A DNA stretch of 64,000 nt from Septoria linicola. Lineage: Eukaryota; Ascomycota; Dothideomycetes; Mycosphaerellales; Mycosphaerellaceae. A program made the translations under genes and the position numbers. The notes beneath the pieces are model-generated. The model ran no database searches. It was not told the DNA's origin and saw only the letters and a program-made list of their open reading frames with translations. Of this stretch, positions 32,754 through 43,839 are shown one piece after another (within the stretch, counting starts at the first letter, position 1; each line of letters starts with the position of its first letter). The stretch is from the NCBI GenBank assembly GCA_024114885.1, contig CP099419.1:4402001-4466000 (forward strand), written 5' to 3'.

Positions 32754-33142
32754 GATGAACGTGGCAGTCGAGGGTTGCTGCTACAACTGACCGCAACAGC
32801 AGTCGGTTGTATTGGTACAGCTTCGCCGAACAGGTCAAACAGACCTTACCTGCCCGAATCGACGCCATTGCGCATCGCACTCCTCAAATATGGCACGATA
32901 TTATACCCCTCCGGCGTACTGTTATCGAAAGCATTGCTATAATGCACCAATCGTCAATGCCTGGACAAGTGGTGAAAAAGAGTAAAGAGAGGAAAGGGCC
33001 TTCATCCAGAAAGATGTGGAGCCGGCTGCCCGATGCTTGGCTGGTGGATGGGAATCAGCAGACCACTTTGGTATTGTTCGTTCTTACAACAGCATTGAAT
33101 ACCACAACTGCGTATCCATCGCCTTCTGAACATCCCGCAAGC

Positions 33143-33685
33143 ATGGCAGCTGAACCGACAATCCCCATGCCTCCTCGTGAGCTCGAGGAGATCGCAGCCA
33201 CCGACAAATCGCTCTCGTTCCCCACCTTCACATCACACACAGCTTGGGTCCTAGGCTCGCTTCTGCGAACCCGCCTGCTAGCTTTCGCAAAGCCTACAGT
33301 AATTGATATCAGTCTGGCTCATGGCACTCACTGTCTGTTTCATGCTGTAACACACTCTGGCACAGCCCCAGACAATGACTCCTGGGTTGCTCGTAAGAGG
33401 AATACTGTGCTACGCTTTGGAAACTCAACTTGGTATATGCACAACAAGTTTGCCGGAGATGAGGCAGCTTTCAATGCCAAGTTTGCGCTTGGTACGACGG
33501 CTAAGGACTATGCTATCCATGGCGGAGGTTTCCCCGTGAGAGTGCAAGGCGTTGAAGGCATAGTCGCAGTCATTGTGGTCAGTGGGCTGAAGCAGGAGCA
33601 AGATCACGGAATCATTCTACAGGTAGTGAGGGAGTACCTCGAGGAGTTAGGAATTGAGATGGGTGAGAAGAAGAAGGAAGATTGA
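33143..33685 (+). CDS. UPF0303 (YBR137W/HbpS-like) protein
   Basis: The protein has 180 residues from the Met at 33143 (MAAEPTIPMPPREL). The frame is open further upstream to 32807, but the family starts near here. Recognisable blocks are AWVLGSLLR, IDISLAHGTHCLFHAVT, WVARKRNTVLRFGNSTWYMHNKF, DYAIHGGGFPVRVQG and IVAVIVVSGLKQEQDH. This matches the UPF0303 group related to HbpS-like heme-associated proteins; yeast YBR137W belongs here and interacts with GET-pathway factors. It is expected to be cytosolic and oligomeric. The C-terminus is Lys/Glu-rich. The biochemical role is not settled. Confidence 0.82.
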   Translation: MAAEPTIPMPPRELEEIAATDKSLSFPTFTSHTAWVLGSLLRTRLLAFAKPTVIDISLAHGTHCLFHAVTHSGTAPDNDSWVARKRNTVLRFGNSTWYMHNKFAGDEAAFNAKFALGTTAKDYAIHGGGFPVRVQGVEGIVAVIVVSGLKQEQDHGIILQVVREYLEELGIEMGEKKKED

Positions 33686-34329
33686 TATACAACCGCACCA
33701 TCAACCTAAACATGCTGCATCAAATCATGGTCTCACCAAGACAAGCTGAAGACGAATGGAACCGGCCCCGAGAACATAGCATGGTTCGGAAGTACAGCGT
33801 AGCAGGTCACTTGCAGGTGACTTTGAGACGACTCGCGAATGCACTCCGAGGTGGCATTCCTAGCCATGTCTCGCATAGTACTTCTCTCCACCGAGGGTCC
33901 ATGGGCACTGGACTGAATTCCCGCGAAAGGTGCTTCATACGTGGCCCATCTTGAGGCTGAAATTGAATCTCAGCTGTTGAAAGCCTACCATCGTGTCGCG
34001 AACGTCACAGCAAGCATCGGCTCCGTTTGATGCGTAATGTCTCGACATCAATCAGCACAATAATCGACTGTTATGTACTATCCGCGCAGGAAGTCTTGTC
34101 ACGTAAAACATGCGAGAAATTGAAGCATGGTATCTGTGAGCTCATCGCCAGGTGTCTATTTCTCAATAAAAGACCTAAGAGAAGCATTTATAAAAAATCC
34201 TCTTCACAGTCTCTGACACTCTTCTTTTACAGTATTACCAATTCAGTCTTCGCTCCAAGACACCGCCACTCAAGTCCACCACATTCTAGTCCACGATCAG
34301 CAATCTTAGTACGAGTGACATGTTCTCCT
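33686..34329. other. Convergent intergenic region
   Basis: About 640 bases between two 3' ends. The part at 34130-34240 is A/T-rich with short T/A runs, as expected for 3' untranslated sequence. No gene was recognised. Confidence 0.4.
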
Positions 34330-35188
34330 TCAGCAAGGCGGACCGCCAGCTGGAGCGTTGGCTGTGACATAATATCCCTGGTTTTCTAAACGACAGGCCG
34401 AACCGCGGACACAGTACGGTGAGCCCTGCTGACACTTATTTGGCGAGAAGAGAACTCTGGTGCCCAAATCTCGGCACATGGACGCCTGTCCGTTGTAGTA
34501 GTAACACTGAGTTGAGCGGACGGTGTAGGCTGTGACACCGTAGCTGTACCAGATGCACACATCACCACCAGCATTGCCATTGCACGTGTAAGTGCGACCG
34601 GTGCTATAGCTCTCGCTGACGGAGAAGCCGCCCGAGATCCATCCATAGGCAGCGTTGGCGCTCGCAGTCCTGTTCGTACGATGTGATCAGATCTCGAATC
34701 TTTACACTACACAGCGTCACGTACCAGCTTATTGAGTGACTGTGACTGATACTGACAGAACAGCCCCCACCCGGGCCACAACGCAGGCTCTGAGTGACTT
34801 GCTGCTGGTATGGGTTCTGGTGTGGATCACCGTTGCCGACACGAGCAGTGCCTGCTCGATAGACGCCGGACTGACGTGCCACAATGGAGATCAGGGAGAT
34901 TGGAAGACCTGCTTCGGTGCTGGCGAAAGAGTCGTTGCTGGCCATCACAGCAAGATCCTGGACCAGATTAGTGTACCGGTCATGCCATCTATCCTGCCGG
35001 CATGTATCTGATCAAATATGTCAAAATAGATGATGTCTGCAGGAACTCACGTAAGCAGTCGGGACGTGCCATCCGACCTTACTGTCGACGGGAGCAATAG
35101 CTGTGACATCCAGAGACGTAGCTTTCGAAACCGGTGTGGCATGTCCAAGCGCTGCAAGAGCGAGAATTATGGCTTTGATGCTGAGCAT
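34330..35188 (-). CDS. Secreted cysteine-rich protein of unknown family
   Basis: Three exons (35188-35051, 34993-34725, 34669-34330) join in exact phase to 248 residues. The leader LSIKAIILALAALGHA is a clear signal peptide, followed by a pro-like region. The mature part has ten cysteines: two in RCGPGGGCS and eight in the last ~85 residues (pattern C..C..C..C..C..C..C, ending PPC). The middle is Ser/Tyr/Gly-rich with repeated short beta-like stretches (SVSISHSHSISW, GFSVSESYSTGRTYTC). The even Cys count fits disulphide-linked secretion. I do not recognise the family. The profile suits a candidate effector or surface protein, but that is inference. Intron 1 could use an earlier acceptor 14 bases upstream, which would break the frame. 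Confidence 0.72.
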
Positions 35189-37310
35189 ACTGGTGATCTT
35201 GGTCGGAGGTGGATAGCAAGTGAGGTGCATGTATGGAGATGTGTTTGGAAGTACAGGTCTGACCTGAGAACCGAGCTACGCCGTGCTTCTTATGCTCAGA
35301 GATTTGGCCCCTCATTGTGTTGGTTTTTGGGTATCAGAACCACAGACGAACGACAGTGACATAGCTCAATCCTTCCGGCTGAAGCTGCAAGATCAGAACA
35401 CTGCACATTACACTATCGAAAACGTGCATCGCTACCGTACATCTCGGCAGCGAAGCTACACGAAACCAACAGTGACTAATAGTTCGTAGCTGATGGTGCT
35501 GCTCCCATTCTTGTCTCCTTGCCATGAGTCGGCGCCCATCTCAGACCACGCACTCTTGATGTAATTCCGAGTCACATTGGCCTATCCTTTGCGGGCCTCG
35601 TGGAATGGCTGTGGGCAATCTCGCCAAGAACGTGCTGTACGGTGTCGACGAGATGTAAGTGACCGACACAGATCACTCGTCATTCGTCTTGCTGCAACAC
35701 TTGATCCTTCGTCTATAAACTAGCTAGGAAAGCTTCCGTAGCATCGACGAAAATGCCCTGGCGGTTTTGCAGCTGCGGCTATGCCGCACGTCCATGAGTG
35801 ATCCTTACAGCTCTGCAATGCAAGAACGTGGTCCGAAAGCGAGAAACTCACGAACATGACCGTTCCTCAGGCTGTCTCGAATTTCTTTGCTGTGAACCCC
35901 ACAATCCCGACTTCTCGCAGTATGAGCCAGTCTCACAAGTTGTGCTGTACGCCAGTTTAAGTCAACGCATTATCCCGGGCTATGGAAGTCATGCAACCAC
36001 CGTCCTCGCAGGCAGAGAGGATACCTCAGAGGCTTGTACTATACCGGAAGTTCACACTAGAGTCAAATTTTCCAGCTTGATGTCACTGGAATTCAACCCT
36101 CTCACTTGGTAGGATGCCACATAGTCTTTGCTGCCTCCGGATACACGCTTAGAGGACGGAACAGCATCGCGCCCGGAAGCCGGCTGTCAGGCTGAAGAGG
36201 CCTATTCCTTCATACGCTTGCAGCAGTAATCATGAGAACCGATGGCAAGTATCATTTGATCGTCAGGGAACGTCCTTCGCAAGACTTACTTTGCAGAGCG
36301 AAATATAGTCCTTTGCGCTCCAGTCTGGATTGCACATGTCTACGTCTGCATCTTCTGTTGTCTGGAACCGGGCAGGCTTAGACTTGCTCTCCCCATCCTC
36401 GAAGCGCCGCCAGCTTCGAGCTTGATGTGCGGATAACGGCGAAGCGAACTGAAGTCTTCTCCATGATTACTTCCGTGCATGGAGATGTGATGGTCTGCAG
36501 AAGCTCCAGGAGAGCATCGCTGAAAGTATCGCAGAAACTGTAATCACCAACAAGTGGTGTTCTGCCGTCCTCGAATGATGTCGAGAATGTCACTGTCTTG
36601 AAGGATTCCGCGGAGCGTCGTTGGTGAAGAAATGGAACGCCGCCAAATAGTGTTATCTGTGAGCCATTGAGACACACCAAAGCGTACACTGTCATCATGT
36701 GAATTCGTTGCGCTTTTTACTGCTGATATGTTGCTTGCGTGGTGATACTGACTGGAGCAGTCTTCTGATGCTGATGCAGAAGTGAGGTTACTGCAGAAAC
36801 CATGTTGGTGGATATGCTAAGCTTCACAAGACTGGGGGCGGGCCACCTTATTATGAAACCTTATCTCCTTCTTCAGCCATCCTTCCAACAGCTTTTCCGG
36901 AAGGCTTCGTGCTGCATCTTGTTGGACATCTGCATCGACTGTAGTCGCACAGAACGCCAGGGAGAGGCATCATTGGTGGATCGTCGTAGCTACCATGTTA
37001 AGATTCTCTAGGCGAAGCCGCATGCCACGACTTCTGAGCAGATACAGACCGCGCATGAGCGAGCTTGTGCCGCATCGTTGCATCAAAGCTTCACTCTACC
37101 TGGCGCGCGTGCCAAAGGCGTGGTTTTAAGTCTTCCGCTAAGAGTCTCTCAGTGAGATCCTGTGACGTCTGGTAGCAGAGGCTGGCACAAAAGGCGATTA
37201 GTCCTCACTTGCAGCACAAACACATAAGAATTTACGCGTACCCCAGTCGACCTCATAACACGAAGCATAACATCCTCACACTCAATCGAAGGCAAGCACT
37301 AGAAAGCATC
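35189..37310. other. Long gene-poor stretch
   Basis: About 2.1 kb. It holds only short open frames without family features, apart from the weak candidate at 36378-36698. I saw no transposon ends, RNA gene or tandem repeats. Confidence 0.4.
36378..36698 (-). CDS. Possible small hypothetical protein
   Basis: A 106-residue frame with balanced composition (starts MMTVYALVCLNGSQITLFGG). There is no signal peptide, no known motif and no intron that extends it convincingly. It could be a gene fragment or chance. I list it only because its composition is more protein-like than that of other frames in this stretch. Confidence 0.2.
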   Translation of the reverse strand: MMTVYALVCLNGSQITLFGGVPFLHQRRSAESFKTVTFSTSFEDGRTPLVGDYSFCDTFSDALLELLQTITSPCTEVIMEKTSVRFAVIRTSSSKLAALRGWGEQV

Positions 37311-38134
37311 ATGAAAGGGTCAGTGAGCCTCGCAATTTCAACACTTATTGCCAGCACGCATGGCTGGACATTTTCGACCGGCGCGGCCGCAGGCTTTGTC
37401 TTCTCATCACAACAGCAGAACATGGTACTGGAGACTTCGAGCAGACAGCCGAACGAGACATCTTCAGTGCCTGTCCAATTCGGCAGCAGCAATGTTACCG
37501 TTGGCGTCAACATTACCGATACAGCCCTCCCAGGTGTTGACAGCCAGGTGACAGACCCAAGGGCTATTGTGGTAACCTATGATCTGGCATGGGCAGGCGG
37601 TCGATCGCTCAACGAGACGATAGGGAGCATGAGCCGAGTCTGTTTCAGTACACCCGCTTCTCCACTCTCTCAGACAGCCGCAAACAAAGATAGTGGCAAT
37701 GGCGACTGTACATCAGCACTTGGTAGCGACTGCGTGCAGGCCTTGAAAGACTCGAATCCGGATTGCAGTACTCCACCTCTCATTCCTGACCAGTGTTCAT
37801 CGGCCTTTCAGGACTCTGGCACTACTGGATCTTGTAAGTTGAAATCATTCAAGCTTGGGGTCCACTTTCAGCTGACTGAACCTTAGTCACCTTGCCACAA
37901 AACATATCCGACCCAGCCACAATATATGCAGAAGCGGGTCAGATTGTGGCGGCAAGCGACAGCGAAGCTCAGCTACATAAGGCAGAGGGACTACGCTTCG
38001 TTCTTCTTCAAGCAGGTGACGCGGTAAGCCCAGTGTGTATTCGTGTGGCATCTGCAGGTGCAAGCATATCTGGGGCGATGAAGATGTGGGCAGTGGTCAC
38101 CGTGGTAATTGCTGGTGTGCTCAATCTGGCATGA
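37311..38134 (+). CDS. Secreted, probably GPI-anchored surface protein
   Basis: Two exons (37311-37833, 37887-38134) give 256 residues. The N-terminal leader (KGSVSLAISTLIASTHG) is followed by a domain with paired cysteines (RVCFST, DCTSALGSDCVQAL, DCSTPP, QCSSAF, VCIRV) and N-glycosylation sites. The C-terminus has a Ser/Gly/Ala omega-site-like stretch (SAGASISGA) and ends in a hydrophobic tail (MWAVVTVVIAGVLNLA), as GPI-attachment signals do. It therefore probably sits at the plasma membrane or in the cell wall. The family is not recognised; short secreted GPI proteins of this kind are common in filamentous fungi. A longer in-frame start at 37209 would lack the leader at the terminus. Confidence 0.72.
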
Positions 38135-38785
38135 ATGGAGGAGCACTTTGTACTGTGGGGCGGATGAATACCGTTGAGAATCACGCGCACGCAGAGGTCG
38201 CCATAGGCCCCGGGGTGCTGCTCAAAGGCGCCTACCTAGCATCCACAGACAAAGTTCGACATTGAAAACTTGAAAGGGCGATCAGGCCGTTATTGTACAG
38301 TGAGACAAGAAAGGCTGGGGTAAGCACTGCACGAAATTAAACCCAACGCCAGAACACATTCCAAAACAAGCCTGCCGCCTGAAATATGATGGCAACATGA
38401 TTCCCGCAGCAGCACGCAGCAACTTCATGGGCGCATTCGCCTTTTCCGCACTCGTTAGATATTTCCGGCCCCCTTCTACACAACTACGCGTCCACGTCTG
38501 ATTGTGCGGTCCTCAGGACTATTTCCTCCGTCACGCCTGGAAGTTTGTAGTGGCACACTGCCTCCTTCTCTGGACGCCGGAGCCATCCCGCAAAGCAGCC
38601 ATGAAGAGCACTATAATATGTGTCAGTCTAGGCCTATAGAGACGGCCCATCCGTTGACTGGTAGGACAATCCTGAATGGAAAGGACAGGCTGTAGGCGAG
38701 CGATGCATGTCAAGTGGACAACGCACGATGTCCCGAGGTCAAGACGTTGTGAATGAGATCGGCTGCGACATATTTCGACCAATTT
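38135..38785. other. Convergent intergenic region
   Basis: 650 bases between two 3' ends; nothing recognised. Confidence 0.35.
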
Positions 38786-40199
38786 CTAGCCCTCGACTAG
38801 CCTTTGCCGATCCTTCCGCCACGCATCGGATGAATTATAGCCTAAGTCCTCCAACAGAACAAAGCGCACATGCTCCCAGCGATTCTTCTTGTTACCCTCG
38901 TAGTCGCTCTCCCATTGCGCGTACCGTGCGCGTCGAATGGCTTGATTGATCTCCTTTGTGCCTTCCATGTAGCGTACGCTGGCATACAGTCGTTCCCTCA
39001 ATTCATTTCTCGCGACTATGCTGTCACCATTGGCCTTCAGTTTCGAAGTCTCTGTAGAGTTGGCGTTGATGCGCATCTCGAGAAAGTCGCGGACTGGCAT
39101 TAGGCGGGTGGTTATGCTATGAATAAGGCGCATAGCTTCCATTAGATTGTCGGTGTGGTTGCGGTGAAGCTCAGGTATCATCTTTTGCTTGGGAAGTTCG
39201 GGCTGATGAGCGCCCAGGAGCTTTGCCCAGATAGAGCCTTGGGTAGGGCGTCGAGCATCGATCTTGCTGGCTGCCAGCGCCGATGCCATCGTATGTACAG
39301 TTGATATTAGGTGCATTTCCTCGACTAGTCTATCACGAGCCGTTGCGAAATGCCGAAGTGCGTCGTTGACTTGTTCCTGTAGGGTTCCAACATAGACCAT
39401 ATATACACGTTCCAGTGAAAATGCTGGGATAGACCGCCGGGAACGCAGAGCTAGAGTGCCAGCCGCTCCAACATTCGCAATCATGACTCGATCCACAAGC
39501 TTATTTGTACCACGCAGACCCTTCTGCAAGGAGTCGACACTTTCCTCTGCTAGTTTGGAGAGGTTCTTGGCGTGCGCCATGTATGTAGTCCTGGTTGACA
39601 GTTAGCTAACATTCTTTTGACTGCCGAGCTATCACTGACCATTGTGCTTCGGGTGAATCTTGCGTGGACGCTAGATCCCAAATCTGACTCTTCATGCTGT
39701 TGCGGCTGACAAGCATAACGTATGGTAAAACCTCGTGTTCAGACGCAATCTCTTGTACGCTGACAAAATCCGCATCCAGGCCGATCGCCCTCTCGAAGGA
39801 CGGGTAAATCCAAGAAGTCTCGTTTGAAGAAGAGCAGACAGGGAATGTGTGGACGCCAGGCAGCCAACAGGCATGTTGCAATGGAAATCTATCCATTGCT
39901 GCATCCTGCACGTTCCAGAGTCCTGCGATCGCGACAACAAGAGCGATGATGCAAGCCACCAAAGTCTTGTTGAACAGCGGTTGGTCGTATTTTTTGAGCT
40001 GTTGCAGTTTAACAGAGCTGGGTGAGCTCGTAGTATGTGACCATAGCCGAGAACTTCGACCTGCTGGGTCCTCGTGTGTGTGGGACCGTGTAACTTTGGC
40101 TCTACTTCTAATGCGAAGTGAGGTCGACTTGCGGCGGACGTTACGGTTGGCATCGGGGAAGACAAAGTGAGGTCTGCCTGCTCTCTCCATCACTCTCAA
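38786..40199 (-). CDS. Single-pass membrane protein with coiled-coil region (paralogue A)
   Basis: Two exons (40199-39640 and 39590-38786) over a 49-nt intron give 454 residues. A basic, disordered N-terminus (~75 residues) leads to one membrane segment (LVACIIALVVAIAGLW). A short Cys-containing loop follows (HACWLPGVHTFPVCS) and then a long helical region with DSLQKGLRGTNKLVDRVMIANVG. No catalytic motif is seen. It resembles fungal single-pass proteins of unknown role. The next gene has the same order of parts and a related motif (TDTLVDEVLITNAWG) with an intron at a like place, so the two are probably old tandem duplicates. Confidence 0.65.
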
Positions 40200-40841
40200 G
40201 ATGGTGACTGAATTGCGCGGGGTTCCTCGTCCAGGTTGATAGGCCCTCTGTTGACATCACAACAAGGATGTGTGTGGATCAGAGTTTGTGCAGTCTTCAT
40301 AGGTAGCACGTCCGGGTTAGGAACAATGGAGTAGTGACGAACAAAGATTGATGAACCGCGAGCTGGTTTGGCGAGATATGAGGACCTGCAAATTTATCAA
40401 TGGCTCGAAGCTGTGTACGCGATCGTCGTAGCGCATGCACAGCGATGGAGGGCATTGCACACTTGACAAATAGCAGGGGTTTGTGGTGTGAGTGCATCAA
40501 GTCACGATAGTGCCCGTCCTCTCTGTAGCCCTTTATCTTCCCTTTGTCTTCCCTTTGTTGTCCTCGGCATGTGATCTTGGCACTTTCGAAGCAAGTCAAG
40601 AGCCTTACATACCAAGCTGCCTCGCTCACTCTATCATTCGAGAACACAATCTCGAGCTTCCTCAAGCTAGCATTGTGTCCGAGGCTCCCTCCATGTTCCT
40701 CTGAAACCTCTCAAACCGTGACTGTTGATTGGCTTGGGATGCTTGCTTTGCATTGTCTAAGTAATTGATACTCACTCCTAGTCGGGCGACTATCATCTCG
40801 ATCGATCATGTCACATCTCCAATAGTAAAGATCCGAGGAAT

Positions 40842-41971
40842 TCATTCCAGCTCATCTTGGAGCTCAAGGATACGAGCGCGAACTCCCACAGTCTGCGCTA
40901 CAATGATGTGGAGGATTTTGTTGGCGCGTAGCAATTCGCTGTTGAGTCTTGCGTAGAGGCTGGCCTGCCGTTCAAAAGTTCTCATCTTGAACCTATGGGA
41001 TGGTGAAACCCACTTCCAGTGTGATGCTTCGGAGTGATGTTGGTGATCAACAGCATTGCCTCCCAGCATAACGAAGAGTCCCATCGTCTCTACGAGATTC
41101 TCCAGCTTGATTGGCGTGTCGGGTGACTCCCAGAAGTGAACCAGTACACTTCTGGGCTGGTCTCGGAGTATGTCATTGTACTGGACAAATGCCGCTTCAA
41201 AGTCCCTGACTATGGGAGTACGAGACAGGCCAATCATCTCAGCGAGCGCATAGAACGGCGATATTGCTGAGCTGAATCGTCTGCCAATCAAAGCGAGTTG
41301 CCTTCTTCCCCAAGCATTCGTGATCAACACCTCATCCACTAGTGTGTCAGTTTTGCACGCACTTGTTTGCATGACATCAATACTTTCCGCCGTCAACGTG
41401 TCCAAGTCCGTGGAAAACGACATAAGGGATTCCCTAGGCGTTATTAGCACTTGTATACTGAGCATCGTTGTTTGCCCTACCTGTTAGGGGGGTCTAACGC
41501 CGCCAGCTCAAGAATCACTTCCTTCAGACCCGATTGTACATTCAGTAGGGTGTAAAGCTGAGCTGCGTGATCAACGGCCATCCTCTCAGTCTTTGCCAGC
41601 TCTATCTCCTGGTCAACGGCTTCGCTCACGTCTAGGTGTACTTGAGGCGTGGCTACGCTGCATACTGGAAGCATCTGTACAACTGGTAACCTGCAGACCG
41701 TTTGGGCGGAGGCGCTAACCATGTCCCCTGCAGCAGTCCAAGCACATCTGTACATGTACAGGCACGTAGAGCCACATATCATGAGAACCAACGGCCACTG
41801 CAGAATGATGAGGACCTTTGCCATGATTGAACAGACGCCTTCCGTTATGAGGGAGCTGAGTGGGATTCGCATGTGTGAAGCAAGTTCGCTTGCTCGGCGT
41901 GGCTGGCCGTGGTGATCGGAACCATGATGGTCCTCGTGTGTATTGGAAATCTCTCCCTGTGTTGTGTTCAT
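40842..41971 (-). CDS. Single-pass membrane protein with coiled-coil region (paralogue B)
   Basis: Two exons (41971-41481 and 41433-40842) over a 47-nt intron give 360 residues. After a polar, His-rich start (EDHHGSDHHGQPRR) comes one membrane segment (VLIILQWPLVLMICGSTCLYMY). A loop with CRLPVVQMLPVCS is followed by a helical region that contains TDTLVDEVLITNAW and RRQLALIGRRFSS. It shares layout, the LP..PVCS loop and the LVD-V-I-N motif with the gene at 38786-40199. Function is unknown. The intron restores R-E-S-L exactly. Confidence 0.6.
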
Positions 41972-43047
41972 TTTGTGCTTTATGTGATAAGGCTGTGGTC
42001 CTGTCAGGTATGAGGAAGTGGTGTCTGCTAGTATTCGGTGAACGTGCTCTTATAGAGCATAAACTTTGACGAGACGAGGTTTGAGCGGTTGTCATACAGT
42101 CTCAGACACGCACAGAGACGGTTGGTACATCGCGAGACCAAGCTAAGCTCAGCTTACGAGTAGTCTTTGACATCGCTGGAGGTTTCCGCCATGGCTGCCG
42201 ACGACTCTGAGAGAAGGTGAGTTGGTACCATGGGCAGAGGCCCTTCACGTGGTGTATGCAATACTGCTATATCGTAGCGCTGTCCTCTAGAGCGCGTCTC
42301 GTTTCAACTCGAAGTATGTTCAAGCCTGGAGGCGCTGTCAAAATACATGGCACGTATAGCTGTCAGTACACGCAATCACGCAAGGGAGCAGGACTGAGAT
42401 ATCTTGTTTGTCGAAATCAGTCCTGATCCAAATCAGTTCCTGTAGATGTGCGGCTCTGCGCCGACCTGCCGAATTCTGCGTCGCTCAGCATCATTTGCAG
42501 CGGGAGCCAAGTAGCAGTCTCGGTACCAGCGGTGAGTTGTGCCAGACACGGTTGTTCTTTTGATACTCCACACCATAGATTGTCAGACGGCACTTGCTTA
42601 GTCTGAGCCTGCCGGGCTCAGACGCCATGTTTCTCGGGGGTCTGACAGTCATTGATGGGACTGCAGTCCAATGCGGTCGTCCTCAGACTTCTCTCTGCAC
42701 ACAAGCCGGCATGTCTCAATGAGGTGGAGAAGATCTTGCCCGAGATGATGCTCTGTATTGTTGCTGAGTTTGCGTGTAGTCGTAGTGAGGAAACGTGTAT
42801 GGGAGTGTCCGATGTCAGCCGGACGAGAATTTGCCGATACATCTTGGCGCACATATGAAATGGAGACATTCAGCGGCGAAATTGATACTGCTCCATGGCC
42901 TGTTTACACATTTGAAGCATACTCAGTGTGATCACTTAGACGTTCGTAGAGGTTTGTGGTATTGGAGGAAGGAGCAAAAAATTCTTGGCATGGAAGTGAA
43001 TTTCATTTACACGCTGTTGTCTCAACATACACCTCCACCACAACGCC
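41972..43047. other. Intergenic
   Basis: About 1.1 kb on the 3' side of the tRNA gene and upstream of paralogue B. Open frames of 60-90 codons here (for example 42618-42869 minus) lack any family feature. No repeats were seen. Confidence 0.35.
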
Positions 43048-43051
43048 AAAA
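43048..43051 (-). terminator. Probable Pol III terminator of tRNA-Gly
   Basis: A run of four T on the minus strand begins five bases after the tRNA 3' end, the usual place and form for RNA polymerase III termination. The run is short for a fungus but is preceded by TCTTC. Confidence 0.5.
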
Positions 43052-43091
43052 GAAGATGCATCAGCCGTGAATCGAACACGGGGCCCGCGCA

Positions 43092-43120
43092 GAAAGCAGT
43101 GAAGCTGTATGCTCGCCTGA
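43092..43120 (-). other. Canonical tRNA intron (after position 37)
   Basis: 29 nt between anticodon-loop base A37 and T38. Its removal restores a 7-nt loop and the 5-bp stem. This is the normal place cut by the eukaryotic tRNA splicing endonuclease. Confidence 0.8.
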
Positions 43121-43140
43121 TGGCAAGCGCGGATTTTACC

Positions 43141-43197
43141 CTGGAGAGGATGTTAATGAATGATCGGATGGAAGAGAGGCTTGTGAGAGCAGCTTAC
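43141..43197 (-). other. GT-AG insertion in the tRNA D loop
   Basis: 57 nt with GTAAGC at the 5' end, a TTAAC motif about 12 nt before the 3' end, a pyrimidine-rich tail and CCAG as its last bases. It splits the D loop and the last two bases of box A. Removal leaves an exact tRNA-Gly D arm. Its features are those of a small fungal spliceosomal intron. Confidence 0.75.
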
Positions 43198-43213
43198 ACT
43201 AAACCACTGATGC

Positions 43214-43839
43214 GGTATGCTTGTTGATGGAAAGCGTGAATTGAATACTGTATATAGCTGTCAGCATCCACTACAACTAGCATCGAAGAGAATGTGCCTC
43301 AGGTCGATCACGCTCCCCCACTTCTCCTCTCTCACAGCCCACGAGCACCTCCCCAACGATAGCCTCCACAGTAAATCAGGTCTCCAACGTCATATATTGT
43401 CTTGGGGCCGCAAGCAAAGAAGAAAGCATCGAGGATACTGTTTCATACAATCGACAACGAGATCGCTACAAATTGCCCAGGTAATATTCTACGATTGCAT
43501 ACTCATCAGAGGATAAGACCAACGAAAACGATACGAGTCCGGTTGCCACAATGAGGATGGGTAAGCATACATTCCAGCAATGCCTCAGCTGCTATGCTTC
43601 AGGGTTGCCAGCCGTGCAGACGTGCTCAGGCTTCACTTGCTCAGGCTTTACTTCATACGGAACATTGCATGCTGCTATCGTAAACGGTCTCTTTGAACTC
43701 TACTACAGGAAGCCATGGCCTGATAGCGTCTGTATATGCAGGTCAGCTACACACATCCATCTACAGCGTAATCATTCGCCGAATCCATGAGTCGCGTACG
43801 ACCTGCCAGAGAAGCAACAATCGAAGGAAACGCTTCACA
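43214..43839. other. Intergenic, 5' side of the tRNA gene
   Basis: 625 bases. A 79-codon plus-strand frame at 43551-43790 contains a small internal repeat (CSGFTCSGFT) but no other coding signs. Confidence 0.35.

Larger units (their letters stand above)
43057..43213 (-). tRNA. tRNA-Gly(GCC) with an anticodon-loop intron and a D-loop insertion
   Basis: Read on the minus strand, the gene runs from acceptor GCATCAG (43213-43207) to CTGATGC plus discriminator A (43057). The T arm is CCGTG-TTCGATT-CACGG. The anticodon stem is CGCGC/GCGCG with loop TTGCCAT, anticodon GCC. A 29-nt intron (43120-43092) lies after position 37, the standard site. In addition 57 nt (43197-43141) interrupt the D loop between GTTTAGT and GGTAAAAT. 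Without both, 71 nt remain with all four stems paired and a complete box A (TGGTTTAGTGG). Box B (GTTCGATTC) is intact in the DNA. The insertion begins GTAAGC, has TTAAC near the end and finishes CCAG, like a spliceosomal intron. The gene could be active or a pseudogene. Confidence 0.88.

Noticed and set aside
32807..33142. 112-codon extension before the UPF0303 protein
   Set aside because: The family begins near the Met at 33143; upstream residues are not patterned like protein.
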